Positions 42,102-51,341 of a DNA stretch of 64,000 bases are shown here, in pieces. This DNA is from Lysobacterales bacterium (GTDB taxonomy: Bacteria > Pseudomonadota > Gammaproteobacteria > Xanthomonadales > Rhodanobacteraceae). Position 1 is the stretch's first letter, and every line of letters begins with the position of its first letter. The DNA is taken from NCBI GenBank assembly GCA_016721015.1, contig JADKJL010000013.1, forward strand, positions 248,001 through 312,000, read 5' to 3'. Made by a program: the position numbers and the translations under genes. The notes under the pieces were generated by a model. That model was not told the origin of the DNA and made no database searches. It saw only the letters and a program-made list of their open reading frames with translations.

Positions 42102-43460
42102 TCAAGTCCTGATTACTTTCTTTTCGGAGAGGCGCTCCGCCAAGTTGGTTGTCGGGGAGAAATAATTTGCTTTTCCGACCCGCTCTTTCCTGAGAAGTTT
42201 TGCTGAAGCGAGGTCGTTGAGATCATTGAGCGCTGTTGGGTATGTGATTCGATGGGCGCCTTGATGCGATGCCACCGTATAGGCTGATTCGGGTGAGCGC
42301 AGCGCATTGGCCAGTAGCGCGCGTTGTCGGTGGTTGAGATTTTTGCCGAGTATGTAGGGAGATTTCAGGAGTGTCTCGGCGCGGCGGGTTTCTTCGGACT
42401 TTCTCGCTATGTAGCCATGCAATCCCTCTATGGATTGCTCCAGCGCTTCCAACTGCTGGGCGATGAAATAGCCCATATCGCACTCATCGGTCTCGGTATG
42501 GAGATAGGCAAGCATGTATTTTCCCGGGGATTTCTTTAGCGCACTCGAAATCGACAAGTACTCCATTAACCAGTAGCCAGAATTGAGCATTGCCCAGTAG
42601 AAAAGCAGGCGTGCTGTTCGCCCATTGCCATCACAAAAGGGATGGTCGTAGGCAAGCTGAAAATGAATCGCGATTGCTCGCGCCACCGGGTGAAAGAAGC
42701 TGCCCGAATCCGGCGCATTGGCAAACTTGCACAGTCTTTCAAGGCGCTTTGGGAGTTCGGATGCTTTCGGTGGAACGTGCAAGACGAGCGAAGGATTCGC
42801 TCTGTCGTATATGACTACATTGTCCTCAGCGGTTCTCAGACGCCCACATTGGTCTTCGCTCTCGAGCGTATCCGCCGTTAGCATGCTATGGAGTTCGAGA
42901 ATGTCTTTGGCGGTAAATGGCCGCTGTCCTCGATCCTTTACTTCCCTCATGGCCATGTAATTGTTGTAGATCATTCGTTCACTTTGATCTCTCGGCTTTC
43001 TCCCGGTCTTGAGCATGTCTTTTGCAACCGCCCGTGTTGTAGACGCGCCTTCCAATTGGGAAGAGGTCATCGCCTCTTCCATTAACGAGCGGATTAGAAA
43101 TTTATTTTGTGCGTCTGTTTGACGACTGCCCATTCCAGCGATGGACCCTGCTGCTTCGCGGTCAATGTGATGCAGCCGCCGATTCATGGAATCAGTGAGG
43201 GCTAGCGAGAATGCAACACCTGATTTGTCCTGCAGGAGATCAAACCGCTTGGAGTTTCCTCGCCTTGCCAACTTGATCGCCAGCCACCATTGGTTAGCGC
43301 TCAACCCTTCTGGTGGGGTTAGATGGCGCAGCTTGTCCCAGTGCACATAGCTTCCGTTGACTTCGGGTCCAGCGCGCGTGTTGAGCGCAGCGGTAAGGTC
43401 CTCATGGGAAATGTGAGCCATGAGGTCGCTAAGCGATGGTGCCTGAACCGGAAGCTTCAT
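42102..43460 (-). CDS. Fic-domain protein (class II, with N-terminal inhibitory helix)
   Basis: A 452-residue protein with the Fic catalytic motif HPFCDGNGRTARLLF (about residues 274-288). An upstream inhibitory motif SSQLEG (S/T-x3-E-G) lies near residues 133-138, in MTSSQLEGASTTRA. The C-terminal 80 residues resemble a winged helix. Fic enzymes transfer AMP from ATP to protein hydroxyls; class II members are self-inhibited by the Glu. It lies in the AT-richer accessory patch upstream of the toxin genes, in the same orientation, with a 257-base gap from MazE. Target unknown. Confidence 0.9.
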   Translation of the reverse strand: MKLPVQAPSLSDLMAHISHEDLTAALNTRAGPEVNGSYVHWDKLRHLTPPEGLSANQWWLAIKLARRGNSKRFDLLQDKSGVAFSLALTDSMNRRLHHIDREAAGSIAGMGSRQTDAQNKFLIRSLMEEAMTSSQLEGASTTRAVAKDMLKTGRKPRDQSERMIYNNYMAMREVKDRGQRPFTAKDILELHSMLTADTLESEDQCGRLRTAEDNVVIYDRANPSLVLHVPPKASELPKRLERLCKFANAPDSGSFFHPVARAIAIHFQLAYDHPFCDGNGRTARLLFYWAMLNSGYWLMEYLSISSALKKSPGKYMLAYLHTETDECDMGYFIAQQLEALEQSIEGLHGYIARKSEETRRAETLLKSPYILGKNLNHRQRALLANALRSPESAYTVASHQGAHRITYPTALNDLNDLASAKLLRKERVGKANYFSPTTNLAERLSEKKVIRT

Positions 43461-43624
43461 GATGTTGATCTGAGTGTGATATAAAAAACGTTGACGATTT
43501 TATAGCAACTTAATACCACTTTAAGCAAGCGGCCTGAGCTGAACGGCGCACTCAACGCATATTTTGAGTTTTGAGCGCGCGGCGGCGATATTCGTTGAGT
43601 GGGAGGCCTGGGCAAATCGCAGGC

Positions 43625-43651
43625 AAACAAAACCCGGCGCATGGCCGGGTT
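43625..43651 (-). terminator. Intrinsic terminator after tRNA-Pro
   Basis: On the minus strand, AACCCGGC/GCCGGGTT (43644-43651 with 43631-43638), six-base loop, then TTGTTT. It follows the tRNA 3' end by about 20 bases. Confidence 0.8.
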
Positions 43652-43672
43652 TGTCGTGATGCCTTGAATGAT

Positions 43673-43749
<77 letters not shown>

Positions 43750-43814
43750 ATACCGGCCCGCGTTTGGCGGGGGCGCGAATGATAGCGGTGGAGGTGGTGC
43801 AGCGCAACGCCTGA

Positions 43815-43842
43815 GTTAAAGGGCAGGGGCCAATCTGATAAT
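43815..43842 (+). promoter_or_regulatory. Weak promoter candidate for hisS
   Basis: GATAAT at 43837-43842 matches a -10 box at five of six positions. GTTAAA at 43815-43820, 16 bases upstream, is a weak -35. It lies 61 bases before the hisS start, downstream of the divergent tRNA gene. Confidence 0.35.
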
Positions 43843-43902
43843 CTAGGCGGCCCGCTCCAAGGCGCATGAATGTGCCGCGGAAGCTGACTTTCCGAGGTTT
43901 TC

Positions 43903-45285
43903 ATGGCTTTGACACCCGCCCGCACCATGCCTGGCGTACTGGAACTGCTGCCGCTCGATCAGATCGCCTTCCAGGGCATGCTCGATACGGTCCGCAGCAA
44001 TTTCGAGCGCTTCGGCTTCCTGCCGATCGAGACGCCGGTGATGGAGTTTGCCGACGTGCTGTTGACCAAATCCGGCGGCGAGACCGAGCGCCAGGTGTAT
44101 TTCGTGCAGTCGACCGGCGCGATGGAACAGGGCGATAAGCCTGATCTGGCCCTGCGCTTCGATCTGACCGTGCCGCTGGCGCGCTATGTCGCCGAGCATG
44201 AGCATGGCCTGAGCTTTCCGTTTCGCCGTTACCAGATCCAGCGCGTCTATCGCGGCGAACGCGCCCAGCGTGGGCGTTTCCGCGAGTTCTACCAGTGCGA
44301 TATCGATGTGATCGGCAAGGATTCGCTGTCGGTGCGCTACGACGCCGAGATTCCGGCGACGATCTATGGCGTGTTTCGTGATCTGGCCATTGGCCCGTTC
44401 ACGATCCAGCTCAACAATCGTCGCCTGATGCGCGGCTGGTTCGAAGGGCTGGGCATTGCCGATGGCGACCAGCAGATGGCCGTGCTGCGCGAGGTCGACA
44501 AGCTCGATAAGCGCGGTATCGAGCATGTGCGTGAGACGCTGACCGGTGCGGCATTCGGCCTCGGCAGCGATACCGTCGACAAGATCCTTGCCTTCGTGCA
44601 GGTGCGTTCGACCTCGCTGGCCGATGCACTGGAAAAACTCGCCGCACTCGGATCGGGCAGCGAGATCTTCGAGCAAGGCCGCAACGAGTTGCGCGAAGTG
44701 CTCACCCTGATCAAGGCATTCGGCGTGCCCGAATCGCATTACGCGCTGAACCTGTCGATCGCGCGCGGCCTCGACTACTACACCGGCACGGTCTACGAGA
44801 CGACGCTCAACGAGCATCCGCAGATCGGCTCGATCTGTTCGGGTGGCCGTTACGAAAACCTCGCCGGCAACTACACCAAATCGAGCCTGCCCGGCGTCGG
44901 CATCTCGATTGGCGCGACGCGCTTGTATTGGCAATTGCGCGAAGCCGGTTTGATCGCCACCGCGACGAGTTCGGTGCAGGCGCTGGTCACGCAGATGGAC
45001 GAGGCGCAGTTGCCGGCGTACCTGGCCCTGGCCACCGAACTGCGCCAGGCCGGCATCAATACCGAAGTGGTCATGGAGCCGTCCAAGCTCGGCAAGCAGT
45101 TCAAATATGCCGACAAGGCGGGGATCCGTTTTGTGCTCGTGCTTGGCGAGAACGAGATCGCCAACGGCACGGTCACGGTCAAGGATTTGCGCCGCGAGGA
45201 CCAGTTCGAAGTCGCCCGCAGCGAGCTGGTCAAGACCTTGCGCGTCGAACTGGAGCAGATCGCAGCCATGGGAGTTCGGTCATGA
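43903..45285 (+). CDS. hisS: Histidine--tRNA ligase
   Basis: A 460-residue class II synthetase. It contains the N-terminal TPARTMPGVLELLPLDQ, motif 2 with the histidyl-specific RYQIQRVYRGERAQRGRFRE followed by FYQCDID, the HisA/HisB-type GLDYYTGTVYET segment, and motif 3 (LPGVGISIGATRL). A C-terminal anticodon-binding domain follows (about 360-450). It belongs to the longer HisRS variety. The stop overlaps the start of the next gene (ATGA), an unusual pairing with a histidine lyase. Confidence 0.94.
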   Translation: MALTPARTMPGVLELLPLDQIAFQGMLDTVRSNFERFGFLPIETPVMEFADVLLTKSGGETERQVYFVQSTGAMEQGDKPDLALRFDLTVPLARYVAEHEHGLSFPFRRYQIQRVYRGERAQRGRFREFYQCDIDVIGKDSLSVRYDAEIPATIYGVFRDLAIGPFTIQLNNRRLMRGWFEGLGIADGDQQMAVLREVDKLDKRGIEHVRETLTGAAFGLGSDTVDKILAFVQVRSTSLADALEKLAALGSGSEIFEQGRNELREVLTLIKAFGVPESHYALNLSIARGLDYYTGTVYETTLNEHPQIGSICSGGRYENLAGNYTKSSLPGVGISIGATRLYWQLREAGLIATATSSVQALVTQMDEAQLPAYLALATELRQAGINTEVVMEPSKLGKQFKYADKAGIRFVLVLGENEIANGTVTVKDLRREDQFEVARSELVKTLRVELEQIAAMGVRS

Positions 45286-47174
45286 CGATCGAACTGGATG
45301 GTTCCTCGCTGACGCGTGATCAGGTCATCGAGATCGCGTGCAAGGGCAGCGACGTTTCGCTCTCGCCGAAAGCGCTCGTGCGTGTGCAGCGTGCAGCCGA
45401 TTTCCTGGCCGAGAAAGTTCGTTGCGGCGAGCCGGTCTACGGCGTGACCACGGGCTTCGGCAGCAATGCCGACAAGCTGCTCGGCGCCCACCGTGCGCGC
45501 GATGAGTTGCCGGGCGGCAATCCCGAACAGCACGAAGGCAGCCTGCTCGAAGAACTGCAGCACAACCTGTTGATCACCCACGCGGTCTGCGTCGGCGAGC
45601 CGCTGGCGACTGATGTCGTGCGCGCAATCCTGGCGATCCGCATCAACACCTTGCTACGCGGACACTCGGGCATTCGCGTGTCGACCCTGGAAGCACTGAC
45701 CACCTTGCTCAACCGCAACGTAATTCCAGTGATTCCGGCCAAGGGTTCGGTTGGTGCGAGTGGCGATCTGGCACCGCTGTCGCACCTGGCGATTGTCCTG
45801 CTCGGTGGTGGCGAAGCGTTTGTCGATGGCGAACGCGTCAGCGGCGCCGAAGCACTCAAGCGCATCGGCATCGAACCAATCCGTCTTTCGTTCAAGGAAG
45901 GCCTCGCGCTCAACAATGGCACCACGCAGATGCTGGCGACAGCCGTGCTCGCGTTGTCGCGAATCGGGAGTCTGATTGCGACAGCCGATCTCGCCGCGGC
46001 GATGACGCTCGATGCGTTTGCCGGGCGCAGCGGCGCCATGCGCCCCGAAGTGCACGCACTGCGTCCGCATCCGGGCCAGGTCGAAACCGCACGGCATATC
46101 CGCGAGTTGCTCGAAGGCTCGACGCTTGTCGATATTCCGTATCACCTCGTGCCGCGCTTCCGTACCTGGACGGCCGAATCGTGGAGCGATCCGGTCGAGC
46201 AGCAACGTCGATTCGATATCTGCTGGGATTACGTGCCGCCGTCGCAGCGTCATGGCCGCGAGGCGTTCTACCAGCGTTTCCTGCCGTTCAAGGGTGGCAA
46301 GAAGCATCAGCCGCAGGATGCTTATTGCCTGCGCTGCATGCCGCAGGTTCATGGAGCGGTGCGCGATGCCTGGGAACAGGCCTGCCGCATCATCGATATC
46401 GAACTGAACTCGGTGACCGACAATCCGCTGGTGTTCCCGGATGCCGAGAATCCACGCTTCATCGAGGATCAGGTGATCTCCGCCGGCCACTTCCACGGCA
46501 TGCCGCTGGCGCTGGCGATGAGCTATGTGAAGGTGGCGATTCCGGTGCTCGCCTCGATCTCCGAGCGGCGCTTGAACAAGCTGGTCGATCCGGCCAACAA
46601 CGATGGCTTGCCGGCGTTTCTGATCGGCAACGAAGACGCGACCGATTCGGGTTTCATGATCGTGCAGTACACCGCCGCTGCCCTGGTCAACGACATGGCA
46701 ACGCGCGCACACCCGGCCTCGGTGTATTCGATTCCAACCAGCGCCAACGCCGAAGATCATGTCTCGATGGGCACGAACGAAGCGCGTCATGTGCTCGAGA
46801 TGACCGAGGATCTCGGCCATGTGCTGGCGCTGGAGTTGTACACGGCGGCGCAGGCGCTCGAATACCGCCAGGACATGCTCAATGCGGCGCGTGGAGTGGC
46901 TGAGCGCGGCGACTGGAAGCTGCTCGCGGCGAAGATCAGCAATGCGCCGCGTGAAGATCATCCGGCGTGGCCCGTCTTCGAGCAGGAAATCCGTGACTTG
47001 ATGAAGGCGCTGACCGAGGCCGGTGAATTCCGCGCCAGCGACGCTGTGCGCAAGGCGCATGCGACGATCCGCGAACAGATCGATTTCATGCAGCGCGATC
47101 GGGCGATGGATGGCGATGTGCGCCGCATCTGCGAGCTGGTTGCGAGCAACCGGCTGCTTGGAGATCCGGCATGA
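45282..47174 (+). CDS. Histidine ammonia-lyase-type (MIO) aromatic amino acid lyase, long form
   Basis: A 630-residue enzyme, over 100 residues longer than ordinary HutH. The MIO prosthetic group triad ASG is at residues 159-161 (GSVGASGDLAPL) and the catalytic Tyr is in PVYGVTTGFG. LLITHAVCVGE holds a His at the position where HutH has its substrate-selecting His, supporting histidine as substrate. Roughly 50 extra residues (SWSDPVEQQRRFDICWDYVP onward, about 305-345) precede the usual QDAYCLRCMPQVHGA. No hutU, hutI or hutG is nearby. It overlaps hisS by 4 bases upstream and a Rieske ferredoxin by 4 bases downstream. Confidence 0.85.
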   Translation: MTIELDGSSLTRDQVIEIACKGSDVSLSPKALVRVQRAADFLAEKVRCGEPVYGVTTGFGSNADKLLGAHRARDELPGGNPEQHEGSLLEELQHNLLITHAVCVGEPLATDVVRAILAIRINTLLRGHSGIRVSTLEALTTLLNRNVIPVIPAKGSVGASGDLAPLSHLAIVLLGGGEAFVDGERVSGAEALKRIGIEPIRLSFKEGLALNNGTTQMLATAVLALSRIGSLIATADLAAAMTLDAFAGRSGAMRPEVHALRPHPGQVETARHIRELLEGSTLVDIPYHLVPRFRTWTAESWSDPVEQQRRFDICWDYVPPSQRHGREAFYQRFLPFKGGKKHQPQDAYCLRCMPQVHGAVRDAWEQACRIIDIELNSVTDNPLVFPDAENPRFIEDQVISAGHFHGMPLALAMSYVKVAIPVLASISERRLNKLVDPANNDGLPAFLIGNEDATDSGFMIVQYTAAALVNDMATRAHPASVYSIPTSANAEDHVSMGTNEARHVLEMTEDLGHVLALELYTAAQALEYRQDMLNAARGVAERGDWKLLAAKISNAPREDHPAWPVFEQEIRDLMKALTEAGEFRASDAVRKAHATIREQIDFMQRDRAMDGDVRRICELVASNRLLGDPA

Positions 47175-47485
47175 GCGAGTGGGTGCGCATCTGCCACATG
47201 GCCGAACTGCTGCCCGGCGAGGTTCAAACCGGGTTCGACGGCGATACGCCGATCGCGGTGTTCAATATCGATGGCGAGTTGTACGCGCTGGAGGACATCT
47301 GCACGCACGACGGTGCCGAACTGACCGGTGGCCCGATCCTCGGTTTCGAGGTGGAGTGCCCGCGGCATGGCTCGCGTTTTGACGTGCGCACCGGCGAGGC
47401 CATGAATCCGCCCGCTTACCTGCCGACGGCGAAGTTTCCGGTCAAGGTCGAGGACGGCTGGGTTTATTCACGCGACGATCGCTGA
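47171..47485 (+). CDS. Rieske [2Fe-2S] ferredoxin
   Basis: A 104-residue soluble Rieske protein. Cluster ligands are CTHDGAEL (C-x-H) and CPRHGSRF (C-x2-H), at about residues 43-48 and 62-67. It resembles ferredoxin components of dioxygenases and the small Rieske proteins often beside Suf genes. Its ATG overlaps the lyase stop (ATGA), so it is co-translated with hisS and the lyase. The electron partner is unknown. Confidence 0.88.
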   Translation: MSEWVRICHMAELLPGEVQTGFDGDTPIAVFNIDGELYALEDICTHDGAELTGGPILGFEVECPRHGSRFDVRTGEAMNPPAYLPTAKFPVKVEDGWVYSRDDR

Positions 47486-47520
47486 GCCGATCTTTGTTGG
47501 AGCAATAATCCACAGTGTGC

Positions 47521-48085
47521 AGTGGGAGCGACTTCAGTCGCGATGCTTTTGTCTGAAATAAATGAGAAGCATCGCGGCTGAAGCCGCTTCCTACACAGTA
47601 GCCAGAAGCATCGCGGCTGAAGCCGCTCCCACGACAGATCGCGAAGGCGCGCAACAAAGCGCACGTCCTTGAATCGCCCGTGATTCGCTGGGAGGGCATT
47701 CATGCCCGATGCTGTTTCGGGATTCTCGCGAAGAGGCATCACGGCTGAAGCCGCTTCCTACACAGTAGCCAGGAGCATCGCGGCTGAAGCCGCTCCCACG
47801 ACAGATCGCGAAGGCGCGCAACAAAGCGCACGTCCTTGAATCGCCCGTCACGATTCCCCCGCACTTCGTAGGAGAGGCATTCATGCCCGATGCTGTTGGA
47901 TCAAGGCCCGGCTGAGCGATTGACGACGAGCATCGCGGCTGAAGCCGCTCCCACGACAGATCGCGACGATCGCCGAGCTGTCGTTTTCGGTTGGATCGTG
48001 CTCAGGAGCTCGCCCGTGAACGGGCTCCTGCTAAAGCGGCGAACGCGACAGGCAACTGTAGGAGCGCCCTTCAGGGGCGAGCTTT
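47521..48085. repeat. Cluster of REP-type palindromes with a long direct repeat
   Basis: The 623-base gap 47486-48108 has no gene. It contains at least seven palindromic units of the GGAGCGGCTTCAGCCGCGAT type in both orientations (for example around 47521, 47571, 47612, 47735, 47776, 47931 and 48061). A segment of about 150 bases at 47564-47715 recurs at 47730-47896, including ACAGATCGCGAAGGCGCGCA and GCACGTCCTTGAATCGCCCG, and a third partial copy starts near 47925. A different hairpin, GGAGCTCGCCCGTGAACGGG..., is at about 48005-48030. Confidence 0.9.
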
Positions 48086-48108
48086 CCCCACCATCTTGAC
48101 GATTTCCA

Positions 48109-48594
48109 TCAGGCCGGCTCGAAGCGGTTCGCGTCGCGGTTCTTGCGCACATTGGCAGGATTCCAGATGCGACCGTTCATGGCGATGTAGACGCCATCCG
48201 GCAGACACTGCACCGCACCGACTGCGCAGCCGACGTTGAACACGGCGTCGGAACCCTGAAAACGTGCCGGATTCAGCGCGCCGGTCAAGACAATCACCTT
48301 GTCCTTGATGCTGCCGAGCACGGCGGCCGTTTCGACCATGGTGTCGGTGCCGTGGGTGACCAGCACGTGGCGATGCGGTTGGGCTTCGATCAGCCGGCGC
48401 AGCAGGTCGCGATCGGCTTCATCAAGATGCAGGCTGTCCTTGCGCAATGCGGGCAACACGTCGAAGGTGAACGCGACGCCGAGTGCTTCGAGGATCTTGC
48501 CGATTTGCGGGTCGCCGATTTCATAGGCGGACTTGTCATCGAAATAAATCTTGTCGATGGTGCCGCCGGTGGTGACGATCGAGAGATGCTGCAT
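48109..48594 (-). CDS. Single-domain asparaginase-like protein
   Basis: A 161-residue protein matching only the N-terminal domain of class II-type L-asparaginases. It has the first catalytic Thr in IVTTGGTIDK (residues about 6-15) and the second in VLVTHGTDTM (around 79-88), but lacks the C-terminal domain that normally completes the active site at the dimer interface. The ATG at 48594 follows a GGAA site. It may be a small amidohydrolase in its own right. It is 23 bases downstream of the acyl-CoA dehydrogenase gene. Confidence 0.8.
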   Translation of the reverse strand: MQHLSIVTTGGTIDKIYFDDKSAYEIGDPQIGKILEALGVAFTFDVLPALRKDSLHLDEADRDLLRRLIEAQPHRHVLVTHGTDTMVETAAVLGSIKDKVIVLTGALNPARFQGSDAVFNVGCAVGAVQCLPDGVYIAMNGRIWNPANVRKNRDANRFEPA

Positions 48595-48617
48595 GGGAAA
48601 TCCTTGCGCCAGCGCTT

Positions 48618-50297
48618 TCAAAGGGGTGGATCGAGCAGTTCGGTCGGATGTGCGCCGTTCTCGGCTGGCAGATCGACGAGACCTGCGGAAATGAACCGTG
48701 CGAGGGCCTGCGAAGGGCGCATGTCGCCGGTTTCCTTGATCGAATAGGCGGCCTGACGGCAGAGCAGGGCAGCGGCCATGCTGCGTGCCAGCGTGATGGC
48801 AAATCCGCGTGCGCCAGCCTGCATGAGATTGGCATTGGCCGAGTTCCGGTGCAGCCATTGACTGGCCTGCTTGAGTGCCGAGCAGATGCTCATCGCATGC
48901 GATTCGAGGCTGGCCGACGTTTTCGATTTGAGGATTTCGGCAAGCACGTTGTCGGCACCATCAAGCAGGGGCTCGACGCCGACGCTGCCGATCGCGCGCA
49001 AGGTATCGAGTGCCAGCACATTGGTGGTGCCTTCCCAGATCGGGTAGACCTGGGCATCGCGCAACAACTGCGGGATGCCGGTGTCCTCGATGTAGCCGGC
49101 GCCGCCAAACGCCTCGCAGGTTTCCGAGGCGATGCGCACGGCGAGCTTGCCGGTCCACAGCTTGGCCAGCGGTGTGAGCAGGCGCAGCAGGGCCAGCTCG
49201 TTGTCGTTGGCGATGCCGGTCTCGCTGCGTCCAAGCAGGTGGGTGACGTGGAAGACAAGCTGGAATGCCGCTTCGAACTCGACCTGCATGTCAGCCAGCG
49301 TGGCCGCATGCAGTGGATGCTCGATCAGGCGCCGCCCAAACGCTTCACGCTGGTGCGCATAGCTTGTCGCCAGCGCGATGCAGCGGCGCATCGAGGCCAG
49401 CGCGCAGACGGCATTCCAGATCCGCGTGATGTTGAGCACGGGCGTGATCAGGCGCACGCCATGATCGAGTCCGTTGACTGGCATGGCCAAGGTGCCATCC
49501 AGATGGATTTCCGCGGTGGGCAGTTCGCGCGTGCCGAGCTTGTCCTTGAGACGGTCGACGCGGATGCCGTTCCATAGTCCGCCACTGTCGCGTGTTTCAA
49601 GATAAAACAAGGCCAGTCCGTCGGCACCCGCAGCGGCACCTTGCGGGCGCGCGAGGGTCAGTGCCATCTCGCCGATCACCGCCGAGCTGAACCATTTGCG
49701 TCCGTGCAGGCTGTACTGGCCATCGCCAACCGGGTGTGCCTCGGTCTCGCTGTCGCCGACATCCGAGCCGCCCATCAACTCGGTCATCCATTGACCCGAA
49801 AGCCAGAGATTCGCCGGATCGCGCGCAGTCAGACGCGGCAGCGCTCGCTCGATCAGTTGCTGGTTGCCGGATGCCTTGAGCGCGGTCGCCGCGCCATCGG
49901 TCATGGCCAGCGGACAGGTGTAGAACTCGCTGGCGACGTGGTGCAGGTAGACGCGGGCGAACTGGTCGCAGCGCGCGAATTCGCCATGCGTCGAGTCGTG
50001 ACCGGCAGCGATCAGGCCATAGCGTGCCGCCATCTCGGCGCCGCGTTGCCAGATTGGCGTCAACTCGATGCGGTCGATGCGTTCGCCCCAGGCGTCATAG
50101 GGTGTCAGGCAGGGCTCCCGGCGCAGGCACGATCGTGCCTCGGTCCATGCGTGTGCGGCATGCGCGCCGAGCGCGTCGAGATCATCGTTGATCGCCGAGC
50201 GCATGGACGGCGGCAGCGCGCGATCCAGCCAGGCCTGCAGCACGCGATCGCCGAAATACTGGTTGCCGAGGCTCGGTGCGAGAGGGTGGTTGGCCAT
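48618..50297 (-). CDS. AidB-like acyl-CoA dehydrogenase
   Basis: A 559-residue flavoprotein of the acyl-CoA dehydrogenase fold, closest to the AidB branch. Visible features are WLSGQWMTELMGGSDVGDSE in the middle beta domain, the FAD/active-site region AFGGAGYIEDTGIPQLLRDA, and IWEGTTNVLALDTLR near residues 420-455. AidB is part of the E. coli adaptive response to alkylation; the role here is unknown. Start MANHPLAPSLG at 50297 is preferred to an in-frame extension to 50327. Confidence 0.87.
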   Translation of the reverse strand: MANHPLAPSLGNQYFGDRVLQAWLDRALPPSMRSAINDDLDALGAHAAHAWTEARSCLRREPCLTPYDAWGERIDRIELTPIWQRGAEMAARYGLIAAGHDSTHGEFARCDQFARVYLHHVASEFYTCPLAMTDGAATALKASGNQQLIERALPRLTARDPANLWLSGQWMTELMGGSDVGDSETEAHPVGDGQYSLHGRKWFSSAVIGEMALTLARPQGAAAGADGLALFYLETRDSGGLWNGIRVDRLKDKLGTRELPTAEIHLDGTLAMPVNGLDHGVRLITPVLNITRIWNAVCALASMRRCIALATSYAHQREAFGRRLIEHPLHAATLADMQVEFEAAFQLVFHVTHLLGRSETGIANDNELALLRLLTPLAKLWTGKLAVRIASETCEAFGGAGYIEDTGIPQLLRDAQVYPIWEGTTNVLALDTLRAIGSVGVEPLLDGADNVLAEILKSKTSASLESHAMSICSALKQASQWLHRNSANANLMQAGARGFAITLARSMAAALLCRQAAYSIKETGDMRPSQALARFISAGLVDLPAENGAHPTELLDPPL

Positions 50298-50349
50298 GGT
50301 TGCGAGTATAGCCCGCGGCCGAATCATTCCCGAACGTGGCGTTGGCCGG

Positions 50350-50685
50350 TCAGGGCCGCTGGGTGCTGCGCGTGATCCAGGCCAGGGTTCCGATCAACAA
50401 CACGCAGAGGATCACCTCGATGATCGCCAGCATCCGCATCGATGCAATCGACCAGGCCGCAACCACGCCGTGGCAGAAATAACCGAGGCTGACGATGCCA
50501 ATCCAGAGCAGGGCACGCTTGGCGCTGCGACGCAGGGCGAGCAGGGGCAACAGCAGGGGCGGCAAGGTCAGGGCCAGGGCCAGGCCGATCTGGCCGTTGA
50601 CGGGTGGTGCCAGCCAGGCATGCCAGACGATCTGCAGGATGACGAGGCCGGCCCAGGCGAGGAATCCGCAACGCATCGCGATCAT
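50350..50685 (-). CDS. DUF2069 small membrane protein
   Basis: A 111-residue protein with four hydrophobic helices (FLAWAGLVILQIVWHAWLAP; LALALTLPPLLLPLLAL; ALLWIGIVSLGYFCHGVVAA; MLAIIEVILCVLLIGTLAWI). The GYFCHGV segment and overall length fit DUF2069, which commonly follows wrbA in Lysobacterales and related genomes. Its ATG overlaps the wrbA stop (ATGA). Function unknown. Confidence 0.82.
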   Translation of the reverse strand: MIAMRCGFLAWAGLVILQIVWHAWLAPPVNGQIGLALALTLPPLLLPLLALRRSAKRALLWIGIVSLGYFCHGVVAAWSIASMRMLAIIEVILCVLLIGTLAWITRSTQRP

Positions 50686-51281
50686 GCGTCGGCTCCGAGG
50701 CGTGCACAGGTTTCGGCGACACGACGTCCGAGTGCGCGCGCGACGATGCGCTCATCCTCACTGAGCGGATTCTCGCCATTTACTCCGGCGACATGGCTTG
50801 CGCCGTAGGGCGTACCACCGGTCGTGGTCCGATTGAGCGCGGCCTCGGTGAACGGAACGCCGACAATCAACATGCCGTGATGCAGCAGCGGCGTCATCAT
50901 CGAGAGCAGGGTGCTTTCCTGACCGCCGTGCATGGTCGCGGTCGAGGTGAAAACACCGGCCGGTTTGCCGACCAGGGTTCCCGAGGCCCATTCGGCGGCG
51001 GTCGAATCGATGAAATGCTTGAGCGGTGCAGCCATGTTGCCGAAGCGGGTCGGGCTGCCGAGCACGAGGCCGACACATTCGCGCAGATCCTCGCGGCTGA
51101 CATAGGGAGCACCCTCGTCGGGCACCGGAGGTTGCGCCGCCTCGGTGACAGGCGCGACCGGCGGCACGCTGCGCAGGCGTGCACGCATGCCGGAAACCTC
51201 CTCGATGCCGCGCGCGACGAGGCGCGCCAGCTGGGCAACCTTGCCGTTGCGGCTGTAATAGAGAACCAGGATTTCAGGCAT
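50682..51281 (-). CDS. wrbA: NAD(P)H:quinone oxidoreductase WrbA
   Basis: A 199-residue flavodoxin-fold enzyme using FMN to reduce quinones. The phosphate-binding loop is YYSRNGKVAQLA (residues about 8-19). LGSPTRFGNMAAPLKHFIDS is the WrbA signature, and FTSTATMHGGQESTLLSMM follows. It is translationally coupled to the DUF2069 gene and divergent from yihY. Confidence 0.92.
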   Translation of the reverse strand: MPEILVLYYSRNGKVAQLARLVARGIEEVSGMRARLRSVPPVAPVTEAAQPPVPDEGAPYVSREDLRECVGLVLGSPTRFGNMAAPLKHFIDSTAAEWASGTLVGKPAGVFTSTATMHGGQESTLLSMMTPLLHHGMLIVGVPFTEAALNRTTTGGTPYGASHVAGVNGENPLSEDERIVARALGRRVAETCARLGADA

Positions 51282-51341
51282 CGGCTATTCGTTTCCAAGG
51301 GGCGGATTGGCCGCATCGCGTGGTTAGGCTAGGCTGCGCGG

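Noticed and set aside
45654..47060. A 468-codon minus-strand frame antisense to the histidine-lyase gene
   Set aside because: Shadow frame; no start site, no family features, and the overlapping plus-strand enzyme has a full set of motifs.
47521..48085. Possible CRISPR array because of regularly recurring units
   Set aside because: The units are palindromic REP elements in both orientations with irregular spacing and near-identical intervening DNA, not unique spacers; no cas genes.
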